DNA of 64,000 nucleotides from Sphingomonas kyeonggiensis (GCF_014204495.1 NZ_JACHLN010000003.1:124001-188000), one strand, 5' to 3'. Shown: positions 25,969 to 34,504, counted from the first letter of the stretch. The notes: generated by a model not told the origin, from the letters alone. Translations and numbers: made by a program.

Positions 25969-27083
25969 CGCGCCGCCTCCTTGCGACGGCGATCGCCGCC
26001 CACGGTGTAGATCGCGGCGGCGGCGATCACGACCACGCCTTCGATCAGCCCCTGATAGCTGGCGCCCAGATCGAGCACGTTGAAGCCGTTGGTGAGCGTG
26101 AACAGCAGCAGCGCGCCGGCCACCGTCTTGAGCACGCTCCCTGCCCCGCCGAACAGCGACGTGCCGCCAAGGATCGCCGAGGCGATGACGGTAAGCTCGG
26201 CACCCTGCAACGCGGTGGGGTTGATCGCGCCGAGCCGGCAGCCGAACAGCACGCCGGCAAAGCCCGCCGCCGCGCTCGACAGGATGAAGGCGCCGAGCTT
26301 GTAGGCGTGGACGTTGACGCCCGAGAGCCGCGCGGCCTCGGCATTGCCGCCCACGGCATAGATACGCCGGCCGACCACGGTGAAGCGCAGCACCGCCCAG
26401 ACCAAAGCCGTGAACAATGCGAGATAGACCACCGGTGCCGCCACCGCGAAATCGCGCCCAGCCAGCAAGGCCAGACCCGCGACGACCAGGCCGGCCAGCC
26501 CGATCAGGATCCGGTGGCGGAATGCGGCCCAGGCGAACAGCGCGACGGCGAGCGCGAGCAGCGGCCAGAACAGCGGCACGCGGGTGCTCTCAAAGGCCAG
26601 CATCTGCTGGAGCACCTCCGGCTGCTCGACCATCAGCGAGCGGCCATCGGTGAGCACCAGCACCAGCCCGCGCACCGCCGTGAGCGTGCCGAGCGTGACG
26701 ATGAAGGCGTTGATACCGACGAACTGGACGACCGCCCCGTTGAACAGGCCGACCGATATCGCGGTGACGATCGCGGCGAGCGCCGCCAGCGGAAAGCCGA
26801 TGCTCGGGGCGAGCCCGACCAGCACCGCCGCCGCGAGCGCCGCGACCGAGGCGACCGAGAGATCGAAGGCGCCGGTGATCAGCATCACCGTCATCGCCAC
26901 GCCCATGATCCCGACCAGCGACGCCTGATAGGCGATGTTGCCGAGATTCTGCGCCGACAGGTACGCCGGGAGCCCGCGCGAATGGGCGATGCCGGCAAGC
27001 AGCGCGAGCAGGATCAGCAGCGCGTAGTAAATGCCGGCCTTGCGCAGCCCGAGGCCGGCGCGCCAGTCTGTCGTCTGCATCAT
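25965..27083 (-). CDS. Ribose/xylose-type ABC transporter permease
   Basis: The 372-residue membrane protein has about ten hydrophobic segments and the RbsC/XylH family signatures: GIMGVAMTVMLITGAFDLSV in the second segment, INAFIVTLGTLTAVRGLVL, and the late GGNAEAARLSGVNV loop and GGTSLFGGAGSV that contact the ATPase. It forms the channel for a monosaccharide brought by the RbsB-like protein. It overlaps both neighbours by four bases. A somewhat long insert between residues about 170 and 225 contains two extra hydrophobic stretches. Confidence 0.9.
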   Translation of the reverse strand: MMQTTDWRAGLGLRKAGIYYALLILLALLAGIAHSRGLPAYLSAQNLGNIAYQASLVGIMGVAMTVMLITGAFDLSVASVAALAAAVLVGLAPSIGFPLAALAAIVTAISVGLFNGAVVQFVGINAFIVTLGTLTAVRGLVLVLTDGRSLMVEQPEVLQQMLAFESTRVPLFWPLLALAVALFAWAAFRHRILIGLAGLVVAGLALLAGRDFAVAAPVVYLALFTALVWAVLRFTVVGRRIYAVGGNAEAARLSGVNVHAYKLGAFILSSAAAGFAGVLFGCRLGAINPTALQGAELTVIASAILGGTSLFGGAGSVLKTVAGALLLFTLTNGFNVLDLGASYQGLIEGVVVIAAAAIYTVGGDRRRKEAAR

Positions 27084-28726
27084 GCAGCCATTCCTGTGCT
27101 TGGAAAATTGCCACTGGCGCGCTGGATCAGCGCCGCCTCATCGGTGGTTTCGGGATCGACTTCGGCGATCACCAGCCCGTCGCGCATCACCAGGATGCGA
27201 TCGCAGATGCCGATCAGCTCCTCGAACTCGGAGCTGACCAGCAGCACCGGCAGACCGTCATCGGCGAGGCCGCGGATCAGCCGGAGGATGTCGGTGCGCG
27301 CGCCGATATCGATGCCGGCGGTGGGCTCGTCGAGCAGCAGCAGCCGCGTGTCGGGGGTGAGCCATTTGGCGATCACCACCTTCTGGGCATTGCCGCCCGA
27401 AAGCTCACCTACAGGCGCATCGGGGCCCTGCACCTTGATCGCCAGCCGCTCGATCGCTGCCAATGCGGCTTCGCGCTCGCGCTCCGGCGACTGGAACAGG
27501 CCGGTGCGCGGCAGCGCGATATTCTCGGCGACGCTCATGCCGGCGATGAACCCCTGCGTTGCCCGGTCCTCGGGCACCAGCGCGATGCCTGCCGCCACGG
27601 CTTCCTCGGGCGTGCGCCCGATCGGCTTGCCGTGGAGCAGCACCGCGCCACGCGCGGCGGGATCGGCGCGGAAGATCGCGTGGAGCAATTCGCTGCGCCC
27701 CGAACCGAGCATGCCGGCGATGCCGACGATCTCGCCGGATTGGACCGTCAGGCTGGTTGGGGCGAGCTTGCCGGGGGAAGCGAGGTCGCGGAGTTCGAGG
27801 GCGGGTGGATCTGACGGGGTTAGATCGTATCGACCTTCAGGCGGGATCGTCACCCCAGCTGTTCCCCGGCGAACGCCGGGGCCCAGAGTTTCTCTGCCGT
27901 CTTGCTCTGTTACCCTGGGCCCCGGCGTTCGCCGGGGAACAGAAAGTGCCGTGGGCACGATTGCGCCCAACGGCCTGGCCCGCGACCTACGTTCGAGCGC
28001 CTGAACCGAACGGCCCGCAATCGCTTCCGCAATCGCCGCTTCGTCCAGCGTCGCGGTCTGGGCGTGCAGCACTGCGCGGCCATCGCGCAGCACGGTGACT
28101 TCGTCGGTGAGCGACAGGATCTCGTCGAGGAAATGCGAGACGAACAGCACCGCATGGCCCTGTGCGGCGAGCAGGCGGACCACGGCATAGACGCGTTCGC
28201 GCTCATGTTCGGCGAGCGAGGCGGTCGGCTCGTCCATGATGAGCAGCGCCGGATCGGCCATCAGCCCCTGGGCGATCGCGACCATCTGGCGGGTGCCGAT
28301 CGGCAGATCCCCGACCAGCGCATCGAGATCGAAGGGATTGCCGAGCAGGCCGGCCACTTCGGCGGCGCGGGCGCGCCCTGCCCGATCGGCGCGCCAGCCG
28401 CCGGCACGCTCGAGCAGCATGTTCTCGACCACCGACAGCGTCGGCACCAGCGGGATATGCTGGTAGATCGTCGCCACGCCTGCCGCCCGTGCCGCGCGCG
28501 GGCTGGTCCAATGCACGGACTCGCCCCGCCAGTGGATCGTGCCGCCGCTCGCCGGGATCGCGCCGGCAAGCACCTTGATCAGCGTCGACTTGCCCGCGCC
28601 GTTGGCGCCGAGCAGCCCGTGGACGCGGCCGGCATGCAAGGTGAGATCGACCCCGCGCAGCGCGGCGGTGCCGTTCGGCCAGACCTTCTCGACGCCGGCG
28701 AGGCTGAGGAGCGGCGCGCCTACCAT
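27080..28726 (-). CDS. Ribose-type ABC transporter ATPase, two domains, with in-frame REP insertion
   Basis: The roughly 548-residue protein is an RbsA/XylG-type double ATPase. Domain 1 has Walker A GANGAGKST, a degenerate signature LPIGTRQM and Walker B LLIMDEPT. Domain 2 has the usual degenerate P-loop GMLGSGRSE, LSGGN and LLLLDEPTAG. About 45 extra residues separate the domains compared with family members of about 500. Most of these are the translation of a complete palindromic repeat (VPRRTPGPRV...GPGVRRGT), so the reading frame has absorbed a mobile repeat. The linker is a tolerant place, so the protein may still work. I use the second ATG (MVGAPLLSL), which overlaps the upstream stop by seven bases; an ATG twelve bases earlier is possible. 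Confidence 0.9.
   Translation of the reverse strand: MVGAPLLSLAGVEKVWPNGTAALRGVDLTLHAGRVHGLLGANGAGKSTLIKVLAGAIPASGGTIHWRGESVHWTSPRAARAAGVATIYQHIPLVPTLSVVENMLLERAGGWRADRAGRARAAEVAGLLGNPFDLDALVGDLPIGTRQMVAIAQGLMADPALLIMDEPTASLAEHERERVYAVVRLLAAQGHAVLFVSHFLDEILSLTDEVTVLRDGRAVLHAQTATLDEAAIAEAIAGRSVQALERRSRARPLGAIVPTALSVPRRTPGPRVTEQDGRETLGPGVRRGTAGVTIPPEGRYDLTPSDPPALELRDLASPGKLAPTSLTVQSGEIVGIAGMLGSGRSELLHAIFRADPAARGAVLLHGKPIGRTPEEAVAAGIALVPEDRATQGFIAGMSVAENIALPRTGLFQSPEREREAALAAIERLAIKVQGPDAPVGELSGGNAQKVVIAKWLTPDTRLLLLDEPTAGIDIGARTDILRLIRGLADDGLPVLLVSSEFEELIGICDRILVMRDGLVIAEVDPETTDEAALIQRASGNFPSTGMAA
27861..27940. repeat. REP-like inverted repeat, family A, inside the ABC ATPase gene
   Basis: The element has both full arms (GTTCCCCGGCGAACGCCGGG and complement) and the shared centre with TTTCTCTGCCG, matching the intergenic copies at 5.83 and 7.85 kb. 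It is the only copy in the window lying inside a coding sequence, and the gene stays in frame on both sides. Confidence 0.9.
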
Positions 28727-29721
28727 TGGCCGACACATTCGCTGACGGTCGCCCGGGTCACCGCCGGGATCGGATAGGTGCGGAAGCGCGAGGCGCCCTG
28801 GGCCTTGTCGTGCAGCGCTTCGAAGGCGAGCGCGCCCAGCGCCTCGGGCTTGAAGCAGACGGTGCCGTCGACCGCGCCGGCCTTGATCGAGGCGATGGCG
28901 AGCTTCGAGCCGCCGACGCCGATCAGCCGGGCCTTTGCGCCCGCCGCGCGCACGGCGCGGGCGCAGCCGATCACCATGTCGTCGGCCTCGTTATAGAACA
29001 GGTCGATATCGGGCTGGGCGGCCAGGATGTTCTGACAGGCCGCCTCCCCGCCCTGGCTGGTCCAGTTGCCCGGCTGCGAAGCGACGATCCGGTAGCGCAG
29101 CCCGGCGGCATCGAGCGCCAGGCGGAAGCCGCGGGCGCGCTGCTCGACTTCGGGGAAGCCGGCAGCACCTTCGATGATCGCGATGCGGGCGGTGCGGTCG
29201 CGCGGCAGCCAGGTCGCGGCGAGCGAGCCCGCCGCGCGGCCGGCGGCGACTTCGTCCTGCGAAGCGAGCGCGACGAGGCCGGGATAGACGTTGTCGATCG
29301 CGCGGGTGCGCGGATCGCCGACCAGCGCCGCCACCGCCGCGATCGGAACATTCTGGCTATTGGCGCGGCGGACCCAGCCCTGGGCGACGACGGAGTCGAT
29401 CGGCATCACCGCGACGCCGGCGACCTTCTGGGCGATCAGGTCGTCAATGTCGTTGGCCTGTTTCTGGACGTCGCCCTTGGCATCGAGCACCACGGCGCGG
29501 GCACCGGCCTTGGCGGCGGCGTCGCTGAAGCCCTTGGCGATGGCGGCGGCGAAGGGATAGCTGAGCCCGACGGTGGACAGGCCGTAGCGCGGGCCGTTGC
29601 CCGCCTGGCTCGCCACCGCGCCATTGGCCGCGCGCGCGGCATTGCGCACGCCGGCGAGCGATGCCGCCGAGATGGCGACGACGCAGAGCGCGAGGACCAG
29701 GGGGATCGGGCGCAACCGCAT
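28720..29721 (-). CDS. Ribose-type periplasmic sugar-binding protein
   Basis: The 333-residue protein has a signal peptide (PLVLALCVVAISAASLAG) and the RbsB/LacI-type fold: YGLSTVGLSYPFAAAIAKGF, DAKGDVQKQANDIDDLIAQKV and NEADDMVIGCARAVRAAG. It would capture a monosaccharide in the periplasm for the permease and ATPase encoded downstream. Apiose or another branched or deoxy sugar is likely from context but unproven. It starts five bases after the MaoC stop and its own stop overlaps the ATPase gene. Confidence 0.9.
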   Translation of the reverse strand: MRLRPIPLVLALCVVAISAASLAGVRNAARAANGAVASQAGNGPRYGLSTVGLSYPFAAAIAKGFSDAAAKAGARAVVLDAKGDVQKQANDIDDLIAQKVAGVAVMPIDSVVAQGWVRRANSQNVPIAAVAALVGDPRTRAIDNVYPGLVALASQDEVAAGRAAGSLAATWLPRDRTARIAIIEGAAGFPEVEQRARGFRLALDAAGLRYRIVASQPGNWTSQGGEAACQNILAAQPDIDLFYNEADDMVIGCARAVRAAGAKARLIGVGGSKLAIASIKAGAVDGTVCFKPEALGALAFEALHDKAQGASRFRTYPIPAVTRATVSECVGQW

Positions 29722-29726
29722 CGGGT

Positions 29727-30176
29727 TCAGGCCAGATCGCGCCGGGCGACGAGATAGAGATGCTCGCAGGCCAGCACGGTCTCGCCGCGCTGGTTGCGGA
29801 TATCGACCGCCTCGGTGACGACGCCGTGGCTGGTGCGCTTGGGGTGGTCGCGCTTGTCGGCGATGCGGGTGATCGTCGTGATCGTGTCGCCGATATGGAC
29901 CGGGCGGATGAAGCGCAGCCGATCATAGCCATAGGACATGGCGTGGGGATTGATCACCGTGGCGGTGAGCCCGATGCCGATCGCGAAGATCATCGTGCCG
30001 TGCGCGATGCGCTGGCCGATCTCCTGCGTGCTGCACCACTCGGCATCCATGTGATGCGGGAAGAAATCGCCGGTATGGCCGGCGTGGACGACGAAATCGG
30101 TCTCGGTGATCGTGCGGCCGAAGCTCGTGCGGGTGGCACCGATTTCGTACTGCTCGAAATATTGCTCGACGATCAT
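29727..30176 (-). CDS. MaoC-family (R)-specific enoyl-CoA hydratase/dehydratase
   Basis: The 149-residue single hot-dog protein carries the hydratase 2 motif as [11 protein letters not shown], with the catalytic pair Asp37 and His42 in place; the usual Asn of the motif is Phe here. It ends with the typical [17 protein letters not shown]. Such enzymes add or remove water on CoA thioesters. Lying between a CoA-transferase gene (four-base overlap) and the sugar-binding protein gene (five-base gap), it probably dehydrates a hydroxyacyl-CoA made by the transferase. A link between CoA thioester chemistry and a sugar importer in one operon is unusual. Confidence 0.85.
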   Translation of the reverse strand: MIVEQYFEQYEIGATRTSFGRTITETDFVVHAGHTGDFFPHHMDAEWCSTQEIGQRIAHGTMIFAIGIGLTATVINPHAMSYGYDRLRFIRPVHIGDTITTITRIADKRDHPKRTSHGVVTEAVDIRNQRGETVLACEHLYLVARRDLA

Positions 30177-31321
30177 GCGGCGAACTCCCGGTCGATTGCG
30201 GTGCGGTCGGCGCCGAGACGGGGCGCGGCGGGCGGCGAGGTGAGGATGCTGCCGTCGATGCGGATCGGGCAGCGGGTGAGCGTGAGTTCGGCGCCGTCGG
30301 GGGAGCGCACGGTCTGGGTGGCGTGGAGCGCGGCGAAGGCGGGTTCGGCCCGGAGCGCCGGCCAGTCGAGCACCGGCGCCGCCCAGATGCCGGCGGGCTC
30401 GAGCAGGGCGAGCCAGTCGGCGGTGGGGCGCGTGCGCAGGTGGTCGCGGAGTTGCGCCTTGATCGCGTCGCGCTCGGCGAACCAGCTTGTCGGCGGGAAG
30501 CCGGCCAGGGTTTCGAGGTCCAGGATGGTGCCGAGCTTGTCGACCGGGGCCATGGCGAGCGCGAGCCAGCCGTCCTGGGTCTGGTAGATGCCATAGGGGG
30601 CGGCGAGATAGACATTGCCGTTCGCGACGCTGCTGCGCGCGGGCATGGCTTCGTCGCGGTTGAGATGGACCGAGAGGTGCTCGAACTGGAGGTCGATCGC
30701 GGTCTCGATCAGGCTGACATCGACGCGGCCGCCCTGCCCCGTCGTGCCGCGGCGGACGAGCAGCGCGAGGATGCCCTGGGCGAGCTGGGCGCCGGCCATC
30801 ATGTCGGTGATCGAGAGGCCGGCGGGGACTGGCGGGCCGCTGCCCTCGCCCGAGAGCCAGGCGATGCCCGAGAGCGACTGGACGAGCAGGTCCTGCCCCG
30901 GCTTGTCGCGCCAGGGGCCGTCGGGGCCATAGCCGCTGACGCCGGCATAGATCAGGCGCGGGTTGAGGGCGGAGACGTCGGCCCAGCCGAGGCCGAGCCG
31001 CTCCATGATGCCGGGGCGGAAATTGTGGATCAGCACATCGGCGCGGGCGACCAGGCGGCGGACGGCTTCGAGGTCTTCGGGATCCTTGAGGTCGGCGGCG
31101 TAGCTCTGCTTGCCGCGGTTGATCGCGTGGAACAGCGCGCTGTCCTGATCGAACGCCATGTCGGCGAGGAACAGGCCGCGACTCGCGTCGCCGCCTTCGC
31201 GCCGCTCGACCTTGATGACGCGCGCGCCGAGGTCGGCAAGGCGTAGCGCGCAGGACGGGCCGGCGAGGAACTGGCTGAAATCCAGCACCGTCACGCCGGC
31301 CAGCGGCGCTGGTGCGCCCAT
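30173..31321 (-). CDS. CaiB/BaiF class III CoA-transferase (1)
   Basis: The 382-residue protein starts [18 protein letters not shown] and has the family segments [26 protein letters not shown] and [16 protein letters not shown]. The catalytic Asp of the formyl-CoA transferase family is Asp173 in LSITDMMAG. It moves CoA between a donor and a carboxylic acid, here probably a sugar-derived acid. It is the first gene of the nine-gene operon. I use the ATG at 31321; an in-frame GTG at 31348 overlaps the ribosome-binding region itself. The palindromic operator lies about 40 bases upstream. It is roughly half identical by eye to the transferase encoded divergently at 32.5 kb. Confidence 0.85.
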   Translation of the reverse strand: MGAPAPLAGVTVLDFSQFLAGPSCALRLADLGARVIKVERREGGDASRGLFLADMAFDQDSALFHAINRGKQSYAADLKDPEDLEAVRRLVARADVLIHNFRPGIMERLGLGWADVSALNPRLIYAGVSGYGPDGPWRDKPGQDLLVQSLSGIAWLSGEGSGPPVPAGLSITDMMAGAQLAQGILALLVRRGTTGQGGRVDVSLIETAIDLQFEHLSVHLNRDEAMPARSSVANGNVYLAAPYGIYQTQDGWLALAMAPVDKLGTILDLETLAGFPPTSWFAERDAIKAQLRDHLRTRPTADWLALLEPAGIWAAPVLDWPALRAEPAFAALHATQTVRSPDGAELTLTRCPIRIDGSILTSPPAAPRLGADRTAIDREFAA

Positions 31322-31359
31322 GCCTGTGCTGTGGTCACCCTCTCCCACAATCCACTCCG

Positions 31360-31417
31360 ATTAATATTCTAATATGATTATTGCCCTGACGCTATTGTCG
31401 CGGCTATGCCGAGTCAA
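31360..31417 (-). promoter_or_regulatory. Promoter with 23-bp palindromic operator (CoA-transferase/ABC operon), in a divergent gap
   Basis: On the minus strand TTGACT, 17 bp, TAGCGT and six bases precede a 23-bp operator (31360-31382) that differs from the 21.9 kb copy at one base. The -35 flank TTTGACTCGGCA is also identical. For the plus-strand operon the operator would lie upstream of any promoter; a weak TTGCCC-N17-CTATGC pair (31381-31409) is possible there. One regulator could therefore control both directions. Confidence 0.75.
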
Positions 31418-31456
31418 ACGATTTCCCGGGAAGCGGGAGAAACGGGAGAGAACGCC

Positions 31457-32545
31457 GTGCGCGGCATGACCTGGGACCATTCGCGTGGGGCGGATCCGCT
31501 GGTGGCGGCGGCTTCGGTGTGGGAAGCGCGCACCGGGCAGGCGATCGCCTGGGACCGGCGCTCGCTGCAGGATTTCGAGAGCTGGCCGGTCGAGGAACTG
31601 GCGCGGCGCTATGACCTGATCGTGATCGATCATCCGCATGTCGGGCAGGTGGCGGAAAGCGGGTGCCTGGTGGCACTGGACGACGTGGTCGGGCTGGCGG
31701 AAATTGCGGGCGGGTCGGTCGGCGGCTCGTATGCGAGCTATGCCTGGGGCGGGCATCAATGGGCCTTGCCGATCGACGCGGCGGCGCAGGTCCAGGCCTG
31801 GGTGCCTGGGCGGGTCGCGGGGCCGGTGGTGCGCTGGGAGGAACTCGCGGCGCTGGTCGCCGAGGGCCGCGCATCGCTGCCGCTGCGGCCGCCGCATAGC
31901 CTGATGAGCCTGTTCACCTTGTGCGGGCTCGCCGGTGTCGAACTGGGCGGCGACGCGTTCTTCCCGGCGGAGGCGGTGCGGGCCTATGAGCTGCTCGCCG
32001 CGGTGGCGGATCCGGCGGCGTTCGGGATGGACCCGATCGCGATGTTCGAGGCGATGGCGGCGCCGGACAGCAAGCTGGCGGTGGTGCCGCTGATCTATGG
32101 CTATGTGAACTACGCCCTGCCCGGCTACCGCGACACGCGCATCCGCTTCGCCGACATCCCGGTGCTGGACCACGGCCCGCGCGGATCGGCGCTGGGGGGC
32201 ACGGGCATCGCCGTCTCCGCCTATGCGCAGGACCGGGCGGGTGCGGTTGCTTTCGCGGCCTGGGTGGCGAGCGGGGCGGTGCAGCGTGGGATCATCGCGC
32301 CGAATGGCGGCCAGCCGGGGCATGCGGATGCGTGGGAAGATGCCGAGGCCAATGCGGCCAGCGGCGACTTCTACCGCGCGACCCGGGACACGCTGGACAA
32401 TGCCTGGGTCCGCCCGCGGCATGCCGGGTACATGGCATTCCAGCATGCCGCTTCGGAGCGGCTCAACCAGGGGCTGCGCGCGGGCGAGGATGGCGCCTCC
32501 GTCATCGCGGCGCTCAATGAACTGTACAGGGCCTCGAAATGCTAG
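31457..32545 (+). CDS. Solute-binding-protein-like protein without signal peptide (2)
   Basis: The 362-residue protein again has the family 1 binding-protein fold (YDLIVIDHPHVGQVAESGCLVALDD, WALPIDAAAQVQAW, LGGTGIAVSAYAQDRAGAVAFAAW) and no leader. I start at GTG 31457, seven bases after GGGAGAG; ATG 31466 is also possible. An ATG at 31406 is in frame but lies inside the conserved promoter element and gives a polar, non-signal extension. The stop overlaps the next gene by seven bases. With its counterpart in the opposing operon it forms a pair of apparently cytoplasmic binding proteins, each linked to a CoA-transferase operon. Confidence 0.7.
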   Translation: MRGMTWDHSRGADPLVAAASVWEARTGQAIAWDRRSLQDFESWPVEELARRYDLIVIDHPHVGQVAESGCLVALDDVVGLAEIAGGSVGGSYASYAWGGHQWALPIDAAAQVQAWVPGRVAGPVVRWEELAALVAEGRASLPLRPPHSLMSLFTLCGLAGVELGGDAFFPAEAVRAYELLAAVADPAAFGMDPIAMFEAMAAPDSKLAVVPLIYGYVNYALPGYRDTRIRFADIPVLDHGPRGSALGGTGIAVSAYAQDRAGAVAFAAWVASGAVQRGIIAPNGGQPGHADAWEDAEANAASGDFYRATRDTLDNAWVRPRHAGYMAFQHAASERLNQGLRAGEDGASVIAALNELYRASKC

Positions 32546-33657
32546 AGGGGCTGCTCGTCATCGACATGGCGCAGTTCCTGTCGGGGCCCTCCGCCGCGCT
32601 GCGGCTGGGCGACCTCGGCGCGCGGGTGATCAAGGTCGAGCGGCCGGGGAGCGGCGACATCTGCCGATCGCTCTACCTGAGCGACACTGACATCGCCGGC
32701 GACTCCACGCTGTTCCACGCGATCAACCGCAACAAGCAGGGCCTCGCCGCCGACCTGAAGGACCCGCGCGACGCGGCGCGCGTCCACCGGCTGATCGCGC
32801 TGGCCGATGTGGTGATCCAGAACTTCCGGCCCGGCGTCGCCGAACGGCTCGGCTTCGGCCCGGCGGCTCTGCGCGAACACAACCCGCGGCTGATCGTCGG
32901 CAGCATCTCCGGCTATGGCGAGGACGGCCCCTGGGCCGACCTGCCCGGCCAGGACCTGCTGGCCCAGGCCCTGTCCGGCGCGATGTGGCTGAGCGGAGAC
33001 GCGCAGGACGGCCCGGTACCCTTCGGCCTGTCGGTGGCGGACATGCTTGCCGGACATGTTCTGGTGGAGGGCATCCTCGCCGCGCTCGTCCGGCGCGGGA
33101 TTTCCGGCCAAGGCGCGCATGTCGAGACCAGCCTGCTCGAGGCACTGATCGACCTGCAGTTCGAAGTGCTCACCACCCATCTGAACGACGGCGGCCGCCC
33201 GCCGCGCCGCGCGGCGGTGGACAATGCCCATGCCTATCTCGCCGCACCCTATGGCACCTATCGAACGCAGGACGGCTGGCTGGCACTGGCGATGACCCCG
33301 CTCGACAGGCTGGCACCGCTGCTCGACCTGCCGCTGACCGGCCACGACGCCTTTGCCGAGCGCGACGCGATCAAGGCGCTGATCGCCGTCCGCCTTGTCG
33401 GGGCAACCACCCGGCACTGGCTCGACCGGCTGCGCCCGCACGACATCTGGTGCGCGCCGGTGAACGACTGGCCGCGCCTGCTTGCCGAAGACGCCTTCCA
33501 GCGGCTCGACATGCTCCAGCAGGTGGGACGCGGCGTGGCCACCACGCGCAGCCCCGTCCGCATCGACGGCACGCGCGCGGCCAGCCCAAACGGAGCCCCG
33601 CGGGTGGGCGAACATGATGACGCGATCGTCGCCGAATTTGGCCTCGACCAGGATTGA
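32539..33657 (+). CDS. CaiB/BaiF class III CoA-transferase (2)
   Basis: The 372-residue protein has the family pattern MLEGLLVIDMAQFLSGPSAA, IKVERPGSGDICR, NFRPGVAERLGFG, and catalytic Asp168 in LSVADMLAG. It keeps the same [18 protein letters not shown] block as the transferase in the opposing operon, so the two arose by duplication. They may act on two acids or form a heteromer. Its start overlaps the end of the binding-protein-like gene, and a ThuA-like gene follows after 13 bases. Carnitine metabolism is not suggested by any neighbour. Confidence 0.85.
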   Translation: MLEGLLVIDMAQFLSGPSAALRLGDLGARVIKVERPGSGDICRSLYLSDTDIAGDSTLFHAINRNKQGLAADLKDPRDAARVHRLIALADVVIQNFRPGVAERLGFGPAALREHNPRLIVGSISGYGEDGPWADLPGQDLLAQALSGAMWLSGDAQDGPVPFGLSVADMLAGHVLVEGILAALVRRGISGQGAHVETSLLEALIDLQFEVLTTHLNDGGRPPRRAAVDNAHAYLAAPYGTYRTQDGWLALAMTPLDRLAPLLDLPLTGHDAFAERDAIKALIAVRLVGATTRHWLDRLRPHDIWCAPVNDWPRLLAEDAFQRLDMLQQVGRGVATTRSPVRIDGTRAASPNGAPRVGEHDDAIVAEFGLDQD

Positions 33658-33670
33658 TCGGAGAGAGTTG

Positions 33671-34504
33671 ATGTCGCTGAGCCTGCTTGCCCTCGCCCTT
33701 CTCGCCCAGACAGCGCCCGCCACACCGCAATCGGCGACGCCGCCGCCGCGCGACCCGCGCAACTGGCCTGCGCCGGTGATGGACACAGTGGCACCCAAGC
33801 TGCCGCCGCTGCGGCGCGGCGCGGTGCTCGTCCTGTCCAAGACCAACGGCTTCCGCGATCCCGAGCAGATCGATGCCGCCAAGGCCGTGCTCGCCAAGAT
33901 CGTCCGCAAGCAGGGTCGCGACGTGTTCGAGACCGAGAATGCCGCGGTGATCAACCCTCGCGACCTCGCCAAATTCTCGACAATCGTGCTCAACAGCACT
34001 TCGGGCAACATCTTCGACGACAGCCAGCGCGCCGCGTTCAAGGCCTGGCTGGAGAAAGGCGGCGGCGTAGTGCTGCTGCACGGCGCGGGCGGTGACCCGA
34101 CCTATGACTGGAAGTGGTATCCCGAGACGCTGATCGGCGCGCAGTTCATCGGCCATACCGGGCGGCCCAAGCAGTTCCAGCAGGGCAGCATCGACGTGAT
34201 CGATCGCAGCAACCCCGCGACCCGCGACCTGCCCGCCAAATGGGTACGGACCGAGGAATGGTATTCGTTCGACAAGGTGCCGAGCGGCAACTGCACCCGC
34301 ATCCTCGCGACGCTGGACGAGACCAGCTACGAGCCGTTTCCGGAGCGCACCCGGATGGGCAAGACACATCCGCTGATCTGGACCCGATGCGTCGGCAAGG
34401 GGCGGGTCTTCTTCTCGGCGCTGGGGCACAAGGCGGAGACCTATGCCGAGCCGCTGCACCAGACGCTGATCTCGGGCGCGATCCGCTGGGCCGCGCGGCG
34501 CTAG
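33671..34504 (+). CDS. ThuA-like secreted protein
   Basis: The 277-residue protein has a short hydrophobic leader (MSLSLLALALLAQTAPA) and a glutamine-amidotransferase-like ThuA domain: VLVLSKTNGFRD, a KGGGVVLLHGAGGDPTYDWKWY core, FIGHTGRPKQFQQG and the end FFSALGHKAETY. ThuA domains occur with sugar catabolism and with dehydrogenases acting on disaccharides, but their biochemical role is unsettled. The start follows GGAGAGAG. It is the third gene of the plus-strand operon and probably acts in the periplasm on the glycan or its products. Confidence 0.8.
   Translation: MSLSLLALALLAQTAPATPQSATPPPRDPRNWPAPVMDTVAPKLPPLRRGAVLVLSKTNGFRDPEQIDAAKAVLAKIVRKQGRDVFETENAAVINPRDLAKFSTIVLNSTSGNIFDDSQRAAFKAWLEKGGGVVLLHGAGGDPTYDWKWYPETLIGAQFIGHTGRPKQFQQGSIDVIDRSNPATRDLPAKWVRTEEWYSFDKVPSGNCTRILATLDETSYEPFPERTRMGKTHPLIWTRCVGKGRVFFSALGHKAETYAEPLHQTLISGAIRWAARR

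Noticed and set aside
31406..31456. ATG at 31406 as the start of the second binding-protein-like gene
   Set aside because: It lies in the conserved -35 region shared with the 21.9 kb promoter, lacks a ribosome site and gives a polar extension; GTG 31457 follows GGGAGAG.
30173..33657. Carnitine metabolism for the CaiB-like transferases
   Set aside because: No caiA, caiC, caiD or caiT homologue is nearby, and the CaiB/BaiF family covers many acids.
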